64,000 nt of DNA from Solenopsis invicta (Eukaryota > Arthropoda > Insecta > Hymenoptera > Formicidae), in the NCBI RefSeq assembly GCF_016802725.1, contig NC_052666.1:10078875-10142874 (forward strand), in the 5' to 3' direction. Position 1 is the first letter of the stretch, and each line of letters starts with the position of its first letter. Positions 42,216 through 52,800 of the stretch are shown piece by piece. The translations under genes and the position numbers were made by a program. The notes below the pieces were generated by a model. That model ran no database searches. It was not told the DNA's origin and saw only the letters and a program-made list of their open reading frames with translations.

Positions 42216-45200
42216 ATACTCTTTTTTGATCTACATTCAGTTTTAAAATCATTTGAGACATATTGACCTGTTCGTTACATTTATTACCAAGATCTTTAAA
42301 ATCTTGCATTGCCTCACCAGCTTGAACATTTTGAACACCTATCGGGTTATCAGGATCATCATGAGACACATGCTGTTGCTTTTCGTCTAATTGTTGTTGA
42401 ACTAATTCCTTCGCAGTTTCGAATGCTTTTCGCAATTCCTCCATTTTTTCTTGATACTGCAATGCCTCGTCAAGATGTAATTTTACAGTGTGGAATGATT
42501 CCGCATAAGTATCACAACCATTTTTAAGCTCTTCTATTTTCCTCCATGGTTGAAACATAAGAAGTAATGCAAAGAAATAATCTTCCGGCCTAGTATTGAC
42601 ATCATATTTATAATGATTAATATGATATGCACGCTGTCGTTGTTTAAGATAATAATTATCTATCTTGTAAAATATAATATTTTTATTTTTTGGTTTGATT
42701 TTTGTAATATCATACCATTGTGCAAATTCATATAAGGACATGGATTCAAATTCCTTCGGTCTATTTGGATAATGATTGTCAATTATAGATGGACAAAAAA
42801 TGTCTTTTGACTCTCCATCAAGAGCTTCAACTTCCTTACAACTTTTGACTTTTCTGTATCGTATTTGACTAACATCTAGCCATTTAATAGTCGTTTTTGG
42901 ATCAGTTCCACATAAAGGAATGCCTAGCAATGTATCGGCAGCTTCAAGAGCTCCACATTCCTTATGATTTAAGAATCGTGAACCAACGTTCCAGAGACAA
43001 CTCGCCACTGATTTATTTTTTCGATCTGTACTCTCAAGGATATTTTCCGATAATTCACACTTTCCTGATTTACTTACATACTTAGTAACGTACCAAGTAA
43101 GCAACGTTGATTCTTCACCAACAAATTGTATATCCATATTTCCTTCCCACGCAGTAAGAAGAACAGGATTATAATCATTTACATTAACTTCATTATCTGT
43201 TCGAGGAAGATCATAAAGCCTACTTTTATGCTTTAATCTTTTTCTACCTGCTATCGAACTTACAACGTCTTTGATGATTAACGTTTCCGTAATAACACGA
43301 GGAAAACCAAAACGACATACACGAATAACTTTACGCCCCGTTTTCTTAGAACGAAGACAATAATCGTTATGTTTGTGTAATTGATACGCATTAATTCGTT
43401 TATACAACGTTGGAGAAATATTTTTATCTGGCATTTTACAACTTATATGTTGTAAAATAAATGTAGCAACATCTTCAACAGATGATTTACCAATAATTGG
43501 AGCATCTTTTATCCAAATTAACAACTGAAAGTGTTGGATGCCTTTGCCTTGATATTCTCGCCGCCAAAAGTAATGTGTAACTTCTCCGATCGGATGATCT
43601 TTGGAACAAATAAAATCAAGCATCGCCCGAAATTTATTATCGAGAAATCTCGATGTTGACACAGGATCTCTAGCAACGAGAACACTGATGCAAGACGAAT
43701 CATTATGCCATCCATTTACTTCACGAATATATTCACCTAAATCATCCCATTCCCATTCGCTAGGACTCAATGTTACAAACCATGTCGCTGGTCCGTAATA
43801 TTGTGTCATACAATATAAATCACTTCGTGGTTTACGCCAGTACTGTTCCGTATTTCTCAGAGTGGAGAATATCGTGCTCAAGTTAGATTCTAATAATTCT
43901 TTATGCATTGCTTCTAAATATTGCACACCCGTATACTGATCTCGCAAATTAGTTACATTGAGTTTATGGTAAATACCACGACTTAATTGACGATTATTTG
44001 CGTTATTTAATAAATGAAATAAGTATTGTAGATTTAATCTAAATCGAGGGTCTTTAGATGTCAAACGACATTTAATATATTCGTGATCATGAAGTTTAAT
44101 CTGTCTAGTTTCGTGTTGTCCATTAACACCAAAAGGATATAAATCTGGGAAACACAATAGATCTAAAGATTTTTCACGATTGTCCAAGGGTGAATCTTCA
44201 ATTTTTAACATTTGATATAACGCAGCAGCACTTTCACACGATTTCTTTTCATACAAAGGGTGAATAGTATACTGCTCGTAATAACCATCATTGTTATCAG
44301 TAATCTGAGTTAACATTGCTTTACCCTGATTATTGACAACAGTAGCTTCCGCGTTATTTTCTGCTTCTTGTGTTTCAATTTTTGAATTTAATATATTATT
44401 ACCATCCAAAAGAGATTCACTATTATCTTCCGTCTCTTTTATTTCAAAAAATTCTATATCTTTTTCTGAACATAATCCTTCGTAAGTATCTGGCAGTATA
44501 ATATGTTTGTACAGAGGATTGTAACGTTTTAACCACATTAAAGCATTAAATACTTTTTTAACATTAATCATTTCTTCCCAAATAACTTTGAATTTTGTTG
44601 GAATACCTCTAATTAAAATGTATATTTCAAAATTTTTATTAATAGAATCAGTATTCGAACATATTTTGTCCATTGTTTTTTGTAAAGGTAATGGTAAATG
44701 GAACGTTCTACCTTTTACTTTCTGTACCATTTGTCTGTGAGGCAACTTTTTATTCATGACGATTCCCATTTTAACAACAGTTTGAAATGCCTTAACTCTC
44801 TGTACAAGCATTTTTTCAAACGTGTTAAGAGATGATATTACTTCGGGAACATCTTGCATATATAGATTATTTAAAAGACAATACGCAGGCATCACTGCAT
44901 TACGAAATTTTCCTTCGCAGTAATTACATATATATTGCGCGTCAATATTCTGATTTTTTAAATGCGCCATTAAATCTCTCCAAACTGGAATATGTAATTG
45001 TGCTTTAACCTTGCTAATTTCAGAGACACTTCTTTTGTAACAAAGCCTCTCACATGAAGCACAAATATATCGAGGTATATCCATTTTACGTTTAGTCAAC
45101 GCTTTATTATATTTAGAAATGATATCATCATCACTCAAATGAGTTGAAGTCTGATGATGTTTGTGCACTTTTACTTGTTCTTTTGCCAAAGTTATAATTT

Positions 45201-45477
45201 CATTTAATGCATCTACGTCGGCAGAAGTTAAAGCGTTGTCAAGCTTTATCACTTTTCTATATAATCCTGACATTTTATAAATCAAACGTCTAATATTTCT
45301 TACTTTTGGAAAATGAGGCGATAATAACTGAATAGGAAGAGACATCGCTTTGCAAAGAGTTGCATTCATGTAACAAGCATGTGTATGACCCGACTTTTCA
45401 GTCGAAACGTTTACAGTACACTTCTGATGAATCTTATTTAAGAATTGTTGTATTTTCTTTAAAGTGCAATGTTCCAT
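42202..45477 (-). CDS. Helitron replication initiator (Rep, HUH endonuclease) with DUF6570-like region
   Basis: 1,091 aa. N-terminal cysteine clusters (YICASCERLCY 138-147, YICNYCEGKF 182-191) correspond to the DUF6570-type region found in animal Helitrons. The Helitron-like N domain runs from about residue 430: ATWFVTLSPSEWEWDD, then the HUH-type strand YQGKGIQHFQLLIW, where the second His is Gln (His649, Gln651). The tyrosine pair is in LLTWYVTKYVSKSG (Tyr796, Tyr800). HKHNDYC..VCRFGFP forms a further zinc-like site. The frame upstream of the ATG at 45477 is open and homologous, so this start is only nominal. Rep would nick and join DNA strands. Confidence 0.88.
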   Translation of the reverse strand: MEHCTLKKIQQFLNKIHQKCTVNVSTEKSGHTHACYMNATLCKAMSLPIQLLSPHFPKVRNIRRLIYKMSGLYRKVIKLDNALTSADVDALNEIITLAKEQVKVHKHHQTSTHLSDDDIISKYNKALTKRKMDIPRYICASCERLCYKRSVSEISKVKAQLHIPVWRDLMAHLKNQNIDAQYICNYCEGKFRNAVMPAYCLLNNLYMQDVPEVISSLNTFEKMLVQRVKAFQTVVKMGIVMNKKLPHRQMVQKVKGRTFHLPLPLQKTMDKICSNTDSINKNFEIYILIRGIPTKFKVIWEEMINVKKVFNALMWLKRYNPLYKHIILPDTYEGLCSEKDIEFFEIKETEDNSESLLDGNNILNSKIETQEAENNAEATVVNNQGKAMLTQITDNNDGYYEQYTIHPLYEKKSCESAAALYQMLKIEDSPLDNREKSLDLLCFPDLYPFGVNGQHETRQIKLHDHEYIKCRLTSKDPRFRLNLQYLFHLLNNANNRQLSRGIYHKLNVTNLRDQYTGVQYLEAMHKELLESNLSTIFSTLRNTEQYWRKPRSDLYCMTQYYGPATWFVTLSPSEWEWDDLGEYIREVNGWHNDSSCISVLVARDPVSTSRFLDNKFRAMLDFICSKDHPIGEVTHYFWRREYQGKGIQHFQLLIWIKDAPIIGKSSVEDVATFILQHISCKMPDKNISPTLYKRINAYQLHKHNDYCLRSKKTGRKVIRVCRFGFPRVITETLIIKDVVSSIAGRKRLKHKSRLYDLPRTDNEVNVNDYNPVLLTAWEGNMDIQFVGEESTLLTWYVTKYVSKSGKCELSENILESTDRKNKSVASCLWNVGSRFLNHKECGALEAADTLLGIPLCGTDPKTTIKWLDVSQIRYRKVKSCKEVEALDGESKDIFCPSIIDNHYPNRPKEFESMSLYEFAQWYDITKIKPKNKNIIFYKIDNYYLKQRQRAYHINHYKYDVNTRPEDYFFALLLMFQPWRKIEELKNGCDTYAESFHTVKLHLDEALQYQEKMEELRKAFETAKELVQQQLDEKQQHVSHDDPDNPIGVQNVQAGEAMQDFKDLGNKCNEQVNMSQMILKLNVDQKRVFDVD

Positions 45478-45517
45478 TTCTTCAAGAAATTTTTGATATC
45501 GGTTAATTATACATGAA

Positions 45518-47128
45518 TCAATTTGACAAACAGTACTGCACGACCATGTTTTTTTTTGCTTGTGCTTGAATTAAAGGTAATACATTTGTAATTTGACCCT
45601 CCACGTTCATTATCAAAGATACCGGTAAAGTTACCGTTGGAATAAGTTCATTTGTAACTTGTCTCTTCACGTTCGTTATCTTTTGTTCCGATAAAGATTC
45701 CAATGAATCAAGTCGCATATACAGTTTAGCGTATACAGAAAAATAATTTTCAGACATAGCTGTATGTCTCGAAATACCACATAACGCACTTAACTTATCG
45801 TCAATTGTTGAACAATTTTCAGCGACGAGAATCAAATGCACTTTTGCCTTCTTTGTAAGTTTGGTTAATATTTTACGCATATCGCCAATATATCTATGTC
45901 TAATATGCATAGACGAACTTACAATTTTTTCAGCTTTTAATTGTCTTTCAATATGATTTTTAATATCTATTTTTTTGACAAAATCTGCTATTATCACACA
46001 TTTACGCATTTGTATATAATTTTTTGACCAAAACTTGTTATATTTTTTAATAATATTGGAACCAATATTTTTTTTGTCAAAACTGGATTTTGACTTCTTT
46101 TTGTCGTAATAACGTTTATTGTACAACCACTTGCGATTAGAATATTTTATTTGTCTATCTCGTTCATGCTGAGAACGTTTAGAATAACGTTGTCGCTTAT
46201 TAAGGCAATTTTTTTCTTTTTTGTCTTCATATCGGCGGCGCTGCTTAGCTTGATTATTTATCAAATCTTTTTTATATCGATGTAGCTGCTTAACTCGATT
46301 ATTTATTAAGTCTTTTTGATATTGCCGCCGTTTAGCTCGATTATTTTCTATATCTTCTACGTATCTAAGCCGCTTTTTAGCGCAATTATGTAGATCCTGT
46401 TCCTCTAGATAACGTTTCTTTGCGCAAATATTTTGGACATTCTGAGATAAATAAATGTCACGAAGTTTCTTTAATCGAAACGATTTCTGTTGCTCTATCT
46501 CACATTGACGCTGTATACGTTTAGCAAGAGCGTTAATCTCTCTTGCTCTTATTACTGCCAAGGGAACTACTTTTTGAAGAACGCCATGTTGTGGATCTTG
46601 GGGGAAATGCTCAATTACATTTGTTTCAAGAACTTTTAACAAATGTGGACGCATTAACGTATGTTCATAACGTACTTTTTCAGGTTTAATGTTAAATAAT
46701 AATGAAACTGCAAAAGCTATGGCAAAGATACCACAATCATTGCAATTCGGTTGTTGTTGCACATTAGGAAATTGTACGGGACTGTTTTCAAAATCATACG
46801 TTGGAAATAATCTTTCCAAAAATTGCTTATGTTGTTTGTGCAATGTTTTATTATTTAAAGAATCATATATAAATATATTCCTTCTATCGTAAAAACTACA
46901 TACTCAATGTCCATCTGAATATAATATTTGTATATGTTTAGTATCTTTTGACACAGGTTGTATTGTATTTAATAATTGTATTCGGAACGTTTCAACAGGT
47001 CTATAGTCCGAATAAGTTGCTAAAAGTCGATGAAAATGATCTATATGACTGTCCGTAAGCTATTCACCTCGGATAATTATATCTTTATCAGCAGGCATTA
47101 AAGTAATATCTCTTGTTTTCATAGACAT
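45518..47128 (-). pseudogene. Helitron N-terminal module: Ulp1/SENP-like C48 peptidase plus basic repeats
   Basis: From ATG 47128 the frame has a stop after ~26 codons and another at the position of Trp in the His box (IQILYSDGH then VCSFYDRRNIFIYDSLNN). From 46843 it is open for 441 codons: FPNVQQQPNCNDCGIFAIAF holds the catalytic Cys (Cys37 of this frame), and MRPHLLKVLE completes the C48 fold. Residues ~100-260 are basic repeats of the type NNRAKRRQYQKDL. The C-terminus runs into the Rep frame across a run of nine T at 45549-45557. Peptidase C48 cleaves SUMO or related modifiers. Confidence 0.75.
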
Positions 47129-47151
47129 TTTATTAAAAACAATAGTCTTGT

Positions 47152-47585
47152 ATCAGCGCACAGCAGCCAATTTTTAAAGGCGCACAGCAGTCAATTATTA
47201 CAGGCGCACAGCAGCCGATTTTTAAAGGCGCACAGCAGTCAATTATTACAGGCGCACAGCAGCCGATTTTTAAAGGCGCACAGCAGCCAATTATTAGAAG
47301 CGCACAGCAGCTAATTTTTAAAGGCGCACAGCAGCCAATTATTACAGGCGCACAGCAGTCGATTTTTAAAGGCGCACAGCAGCCAATTATTAGAAGCGCA
47401 CAGCAGCCAATTTTTAAAGGCGAACAGCAGCCAATTTTTAAAGGCGCACAGCAGCCAATTATTACAGGCGCACAGCAGCCGATTTTTAAAGGCGCACAGC
47501 AGCCAATTTTTAAAGGCGCACAGCAGCCAATTTTTAGAGGCTCACAGCAGCCGATTTGTAGAGGCGTACAGCAGCCGATTTTTAT
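47152..47585 (-). repeat. 24-bp minisatellite, ~18 copies, upstream of the Helitron start
   Basis: Unit GGCGCACAGCAGCCAATTTT plus TAAA, alternating with variants ending TTACA or TTAGAA. A 24-bp period is readable as Ile-Gly-Cys-Cys-Ala-Pro-Leu-Lys on the minus strand for 152 codons, but there is no independent evidence of translation. It ends 24 bp before the ATG at 47128 and decays leftward beyond 47585 (further CACAGC motifs to ~47630). Confidence 0.95.
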
Positions 47586-47590
47586 AAACA

Positions 47591-48781
47591 CACAATAATA
47601 TCAAGATCTTTTAACAGCACACAGCCGATGATTTTTAAAGATACAAGGCAGTTGTAGATTAAGGTACAATTGAGATACAATCGCCGATTTTTAAAAACGC
47701 AGAATAACTATATACTTGACACCTTTATAAAAAGAAAGAAATAAAGAGAAAAAAATAGAGAAAAAAGAAAAAGAAAAAAGAAAAAGAGAAAGAAAAACAA
47801 AAATATAAATACTTACCTATCAATCAATGAAAACCAGAAAACAAAATCTAAAACAATTTTTTTTAATTACATTATTAATAATGTACAAATTTATTTATTT
47901 AACCTTTATACATATATTATATTTAAAATAAAGCAATAACTATTAAAATAAGATTGCTATCTTGTAATAAATATCACTTTATCATTTTTAATTCTATATT
48001 TTTTCGTAAAAGATTTTTGATAGAACTCAGCTGAGGAGAGGGTTCCGATAGCGCACATCCCGATAGCCCACCAACCAATCATCTTGACTTATCTAACCCA
48101 ACCTACGGAAAATCTCTAGGCATCTGCCATTGTGAGTGGTTTGTGTGCTATCGGGATGTGCGCTATCGGGACCCGCCGTCAACTGAGGCAATTCCAAAAT
48201 CTCAATAGAACTACCAGTATTCCCCAAATTTTTTTGTACAAAAACATCATCGCTTGAATTTTAATTATTTAATTCAAAAATAATACAACATTAATTTCAA
48301 AAAATAATATATGCTTATTGTAATTGGCGCAATTAAAGGTTTTGGAAAGATGTGTCACTTATTACAAATTTTAAATTGTGAATTAAAGAAATGCTGAACA
48401 TATTTTTTCATGATATCTAATTATATTTACAGATTTCAAAATCCTACTCTTCAATTTATTAAAATATAGACATTAATTAATTAATGTGTCTCACAACTCC
48501 ACTTTATGCTGAAAACGTTAATTAATATCTTTGTATCTAATCACTGCCCAAGATGGCAGAATTATTCCTCCAGAGTTATTCCTACAAAATGAGTATACAA
48601 CGAAATGCAGATAACTTAGAAATCTAATTATTAGTTACTTTATATTATAACATAAAGCAGTGTTCAAGTCATACAAAACAGCTGATCTGTTTAGCAACTA
48701 ATAAATTGAATGTAAACGATTAGAAAAGTTAAGGGTTAGGTTAGGTTTCCTATCAATTAACAGTGGGAAGGGAGGACCCTC
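47591..48781. other. non-coding DNA between Helitron and element D
   Basis: Contains a 75-nt purine-only-like run at about 47729-47805 (AAAGAAAGAAATAAAGAG..), AT-rich sequence, a hairpin element at 48042-48174, a GGCGCAATTAAAGG word at 48326, and TTAGGTTAGG near 48737. No gene seen. Confidence 0.5.
48042..48174. repeat. inverted repeat with 28-bp arms
   Basis: GGGTTCCGATAGCGCACATC.. (48042-48069) and its reverse complement (48147-48174) differ at one or two positions and enclose ~77 bp. No ORF. Small fold-back or MITE. Confidence 0.85.
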
Positions 48782-48796
48782 CCCGACTAGAAATTT

Positions 48797-49030
48797 AACC
48801 CATGGTCCTGATCAGGTTAACCTCATTTGCTGATCAGGTCCCGATGAGGTAATACTATCGGGTCCTAATAAGTCATGTAACGCAGTACATGTATCAGGAC
48901 CTTATCAGGATTCCTAGCAAGGTTCTGATAAGGTTCCTGATAAGGTCCTGATACATGTACTTATTAAGAGCCTTATCAGGACCTTATTAAGGATTTTTTA
49001 GTAAGGTCCTTATTAAGTTACCCTATTACG
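48797..49030. repeat. left subterminal repeats of element D
   Basis: Ten or so variants of (A)AGGTCCTGATAAGG or the inverse CCTTATCAGGACCTT, for example at 48895, 48925, 48945, 48975 and 49005. Same-word repeats are at the other end (56650-56920), where AACCTTATTAGG and GGACCTGATCAACATAACC recur. Such arrays bind transposase or accessory protein in CACTA-type elements. Confidence 0.65.
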
Positions 49031-49208
49031 TCCTCTTTAAGATTAAGGGATAAATTAGGGTTGTATAAAATAAAAATAATTCTGTAGAAATTTATTTTTA
49101 ATTTGTTTTATTAATTTGAACACATTAACATACATATTAGTCATTAAACATATTAGTATTGTTCATATTAAACATATTACTCTTATCATTAGTCATTAAA
49201 CATATTAG

Positions 49209-49214
<6 letters not shown>

Positions 49215-49257
<43 letters not shown>
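49215..49257. repeat. (TA)n microsatellite
   Basis: About 43 bp of uninterrupted TA dinucleotide. Similar TA tracts are at 57351-57393 and 61225-61270. Confidence 0.95.
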
Positions 49258-49260
<3 letters not shown>

Positions 49261-49358
49261 TATTCGTTGCATCACAGAAACTAATAATAAAATTTCCATT
49301 ATATGTGTATAAACAAGAACATTATAAATTTTTTGGAAAATTTGTAACGCTTATGCCC

Positions 49359-49528
49359 AATTTCTTCACCTCTAGATAAGTTCTCGATATAACCGCTGAT
49401 TATATAAGCGGCTATAAGCAGTATAGCCATTGGCCAATTTTATCATATTAGCTAACAGCTATGCTAAACACAACAGAATTAACTGATGATTAACGATTAT
49501 CGAGAACTTATCTAAAGGTAAAGAAATT
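49359..49528. repeat. 170-bp MITE-like inverted repeat
   Basis: AATTTCTTCACCTCTAGATA.. (49359-49388) and its near-exact inverse (49499-49528) share a ~30-bp TIR ending TTCTCGAT. The interior has GGCTATAAGCAGTATAGCC-like small palindromes and no ORF. It lies in the 3' non-coding part of element D. Confidence 0.75.
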
Positions 49529-49571
49529 CAGCTTTAAGATTTGTATTAATGCAAACAATATTAATATTTAT

Positions 49572-49761
49572 GAATTCACCGCTAATCAAAGTTAGGTACA
49601 AATCATTTCGTACGTCACCGGGTAAAATAACTTCTGGGAATCTCATTTTACGCGCAATAGCAATATTACTGAGTACCAAATGGGGATTTTCTTTACGTAC
49701 TTGTTTCGGATCGCCTCTCAGCAATTTTAAACTAAGTTTAAGTCCATAATCCTTGTCTACC
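49572..49761 (-). pseudogene. captured exon fragment of a DOCK (dedicator of cytokinesis) gene
   Basis: On the minus strand, after AG at the left of GGTAGACAAGGATTATGG, it encodes GQGLW-like sequence and, one frame over, LSLKLLRGDPKQVRKENPHL, then SNIAIARKMRFPEVILPGDV and RNDLYLTLISGEF. This is the DHR-1 (DOCK C2-like) domain of DOCK proteins, which are Rho-family exchange factors and host cytoskeletal regulators. The fragment is exon-sized (~190 bp), has one frame break near its start, and lies directly after the DUF4806 stop codon (49810). It is probably a host exon acquired by the transposon, and it is not part of a functional gene. Confidence 0.75.
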
Positions 49762-49809
49762 TGTGACACTGGCAATATTACTATTGACACGTTTACATAA
49801 CGTAAAAAT

Positions 49810-52800
49810 CTACTTTTTGGTATTTTTTTTACGAATACTTCCTTGACCACACCAGTCTTTAGCATTATTTAATACTGCTTTTACTGACTGTTGAAAAGAT
49901 GGCAATGTTAAAGCAGTGCCGTCGTTCTCGGTAAATAATTTTATCATTACGTCTGGAAAAAAAAATATAATTAAAATGATAAATATGTATAAAAATAATA
50001 AATATATATAATTATAAAATTTTAATTTATGTTATAACATCGTAAAAATTGTATTTTATAAATTATGTGTGTGCGTTCGTGCGTGTGTGTGTGTGTGTGC
50101 GCGTGTGTAAATACACATTTTATAATGTTATTTTGAAAAATAATACATTTTTTTATTTTGAAATAATATACAAACATTCAATAATAAACATTTCAAAAAA
50201 TATACCTTGTATACAACAATACAGTTTAGTACTACGAAAAACATGTTTTCCAAGGACAGGTTTAATAGTTGTAAATTTTATTGCTAAGTCTTGACTTAGA
50301 AACATGCGTAAAATTTGTCCAACATTTGTCACTGTACTTTTTTTATTAATTGCACTAAATATTTTTCGTATCTGGAAAATATTAATAATATTTATAACAT
50401 GAAAGAAATAAAGCTGAATTTATAAAAAAAAGTAATGATAAAAGAAACTGATTGCAGAAATTAGTTAATAATTATACAAATTAAAAAATGATTGCGTTCA
50501 GAGAATACAATGGTACAAACGTTGAATAAAAATTATATGTACTTAGAAGCGTATCTTTAGCTTTCAACTAATTATATCTATCTTCCACAAATCGATCAAC
50601 CATAATATTCGCTGAACATTGCCAATTTTATATAAATGAAATTAATTAACTAAATTTGTTTCAACATACAATTTTCTGTCGAAAATTTTCATCTAGAGAT
50701 AATTTTTCATCCAATGCTTCAAATTGTTCATAATCTTGACATGGAAAAGAGTATTGATTGTCTTCGTCATTATCTTTTTCACAATTAAAAAAATTTTCAA
50801 CATTATTTCGTTTTTGTAGCTCTTCCAAATTTTGTTGTACCTCTTTGACCAATAATGACATTTGAATTATCTCTCCTTGTAAATTAGCAATTTTTTTAAA
50901 TAAACTTCGATGATATTCTTTTATTGTATTGCATATGCGATCTACAATAAGTATACGGATGTATGTTACATATGTACAATCTGAATTTTGTTTAACTTGA
51001 ATAAAAATATAAATTAAAAAATTAATAAGTATTGCAACACTAAAATAATTAATTACCTTCATAATTATTGTTACCCTCGCTAAAATACACTTTATCTTGG
51101 ACGGAAGACTTTTTTTTTGATATTTCAATATCTTTTATCACATGTTTCTTATGTACTTTTGATACTTTAGATTCCGTATCCTTCATTTCAATATAGCTGC
51201 TGTCAGATTCCTCATATAATTGTGTAACAGTTTTTTTTTCTTTCTTTTTATTTTTTTTCCTCGGTGATGTTTTATTTCTTGCATACTTATACTCTTTTTT
51301 TGTACTCTTCTTACAACCATCATCTGAGGAATCAGATGGCTTTTCTGCGGCACTTTGACGTGAGAATGATTCATTTAGACCTGCAACATTTAAAAAAATC
51401 CAAAATTGTTTAACTAAAAAATCAATAATAATAGTTTTTCAAAAAATAAGTTAATATAAAAATGGTTGAAAAAACATTGTAATGTTGTAAACATGTAATA
51501 AAAGATATTGAAATATCAAAAAGTCTTCCCTCCAAGATAAAGTGTATTTTAGCGAGGATAACAATAATTATGAAAGTAATTAATTATTTTAGTGTAGCAA
51601 TACTTATTTTATTTTTTGAATTTATATTTTTATTCAAGTTAAACAAAATTCAGAATGTACATATATAATATACATCCGTATATACTTGTAAATCGCATAT
51701 GTAATAGAATAAAAAAATATTACCAAAATTTATCTTAAAAAATTGTTAATTTACAAGGAAAGATTCAAATATCATTATTGGTCAAATAGTTACAATAAAA
51801 TTTGGAAGAGCTACAAAAACAAAATAATGTTGAAAATTTTTTTAATTGTGAAAAAGATAATGAAAGACAATCAACACTTTCTTCTATGACCAGATTATAA
51901 ACAATTTAAAGCATTGGATGAAAAATTACCTCTAGATGAAAAGTTTCGACAGAAAATTGTATATTGGAACGAATTTAGTTAATTAATTTTATTTATATAA
52001 AATTGGCAATGTTCAGCGAATATTATGGTTGATCGATTTGTGGAAGATAGATATAATTGGTTGAAAGCTAAAGGTATACGCTTCTAATTGCAGATAATTT
52101 TTATTCAACGTTTGTACTGTTGTATTTGCTGAACGCAACCATTTTTTAATTTGTATAATTATTAACTAATTTCTGCAGTTTACTTACATTGATTAGAATC
52201 CATACTTGCGTTTAAATCAATAATAGTTTGGTCTAATTCGTCACATACCGATGTCTTTGTGATTGATTTAAATTTAAAATTTTTTTTATCTTCAAGTGCT
52301 TTACTCTTTGCTTTAGATTCATTATCAGTAGAATATGCATAAGGTTTATTTTCTAATTCTATAACTTTATCTTCTGCGTCTTCGTAGGTGTCTGCAAAAA
52401 GCAATAGAAAATATATAATAATGGAATATTACAACTTTAAGAGACTAATATATATATTTGAACTGTACTTGTTTATGTGGAAAGTTATCATTTTTTATAA
52501 GTGGATTATGCAGTACTGATATATCGCGTAAAATAATAAAATAAAAATATGAAAAAATTATTCTAATTTGTTCAAAGCAATGTCAAGCAAAATGTAATAT
52601 GAAACTCTAAGTGTAACGCTTAAAACATTAATGTTACATCAATGCACATACACATACACACACACGCGCGCGTCTACGCACACATACATATGTGCGTATG
52701 TGCGCGAGTTTGTTTGTGTACCTAATAAACATATAATTTCTACTATTGTACAGTTCTACATCATCGATTCTTTCACGTTGCATAACGAAAAGGAAAATTT

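Larger units (their letters stand above)
39860..47590 (-). mobile_element. Helitron with Ulp1-like and USP-like protease modules
   Basis: Minus-strand order: 24-bp minisatellite (47585-47152), ATG at 47128, Ulp1-like C48 peptidase, Arg/Lys-rich linker, HUH Rep, PIF1 helicase, ubiquitin hydrolase. The four open frames overlap or nearly abut, and domain homology crosses each junction. The ancestor was therefore probably a single protein of about 2,400 aa, now broken by three frameshifts (45549-45557 in a run of nine T; near 42220; near 40920) and two stops in the Ulp1 part. The TC and CTRR termini were not identified, so the outer limits are those of the visible features. Confidence 0.8.

Noticed and set aside
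47152..47585. CRISPR-like array (24-bp repeated unit)
   Set aside because: Units are contiguous without unique spacers and the context is eukaryotic.
47133..47591. 152-aa Cys-rich frame (IGCCAPLK repeats), superficially like a cysteine-rich secreted peptide
   Set aside because: It is a 24-bp minisatellite with period divisible by three; no signal peptide and it abuts the Helitron start.
48733..48745. TTAGGTTAGG as telomeric repeat
   Set aside because: Only two units; this word is common in insect DNA.
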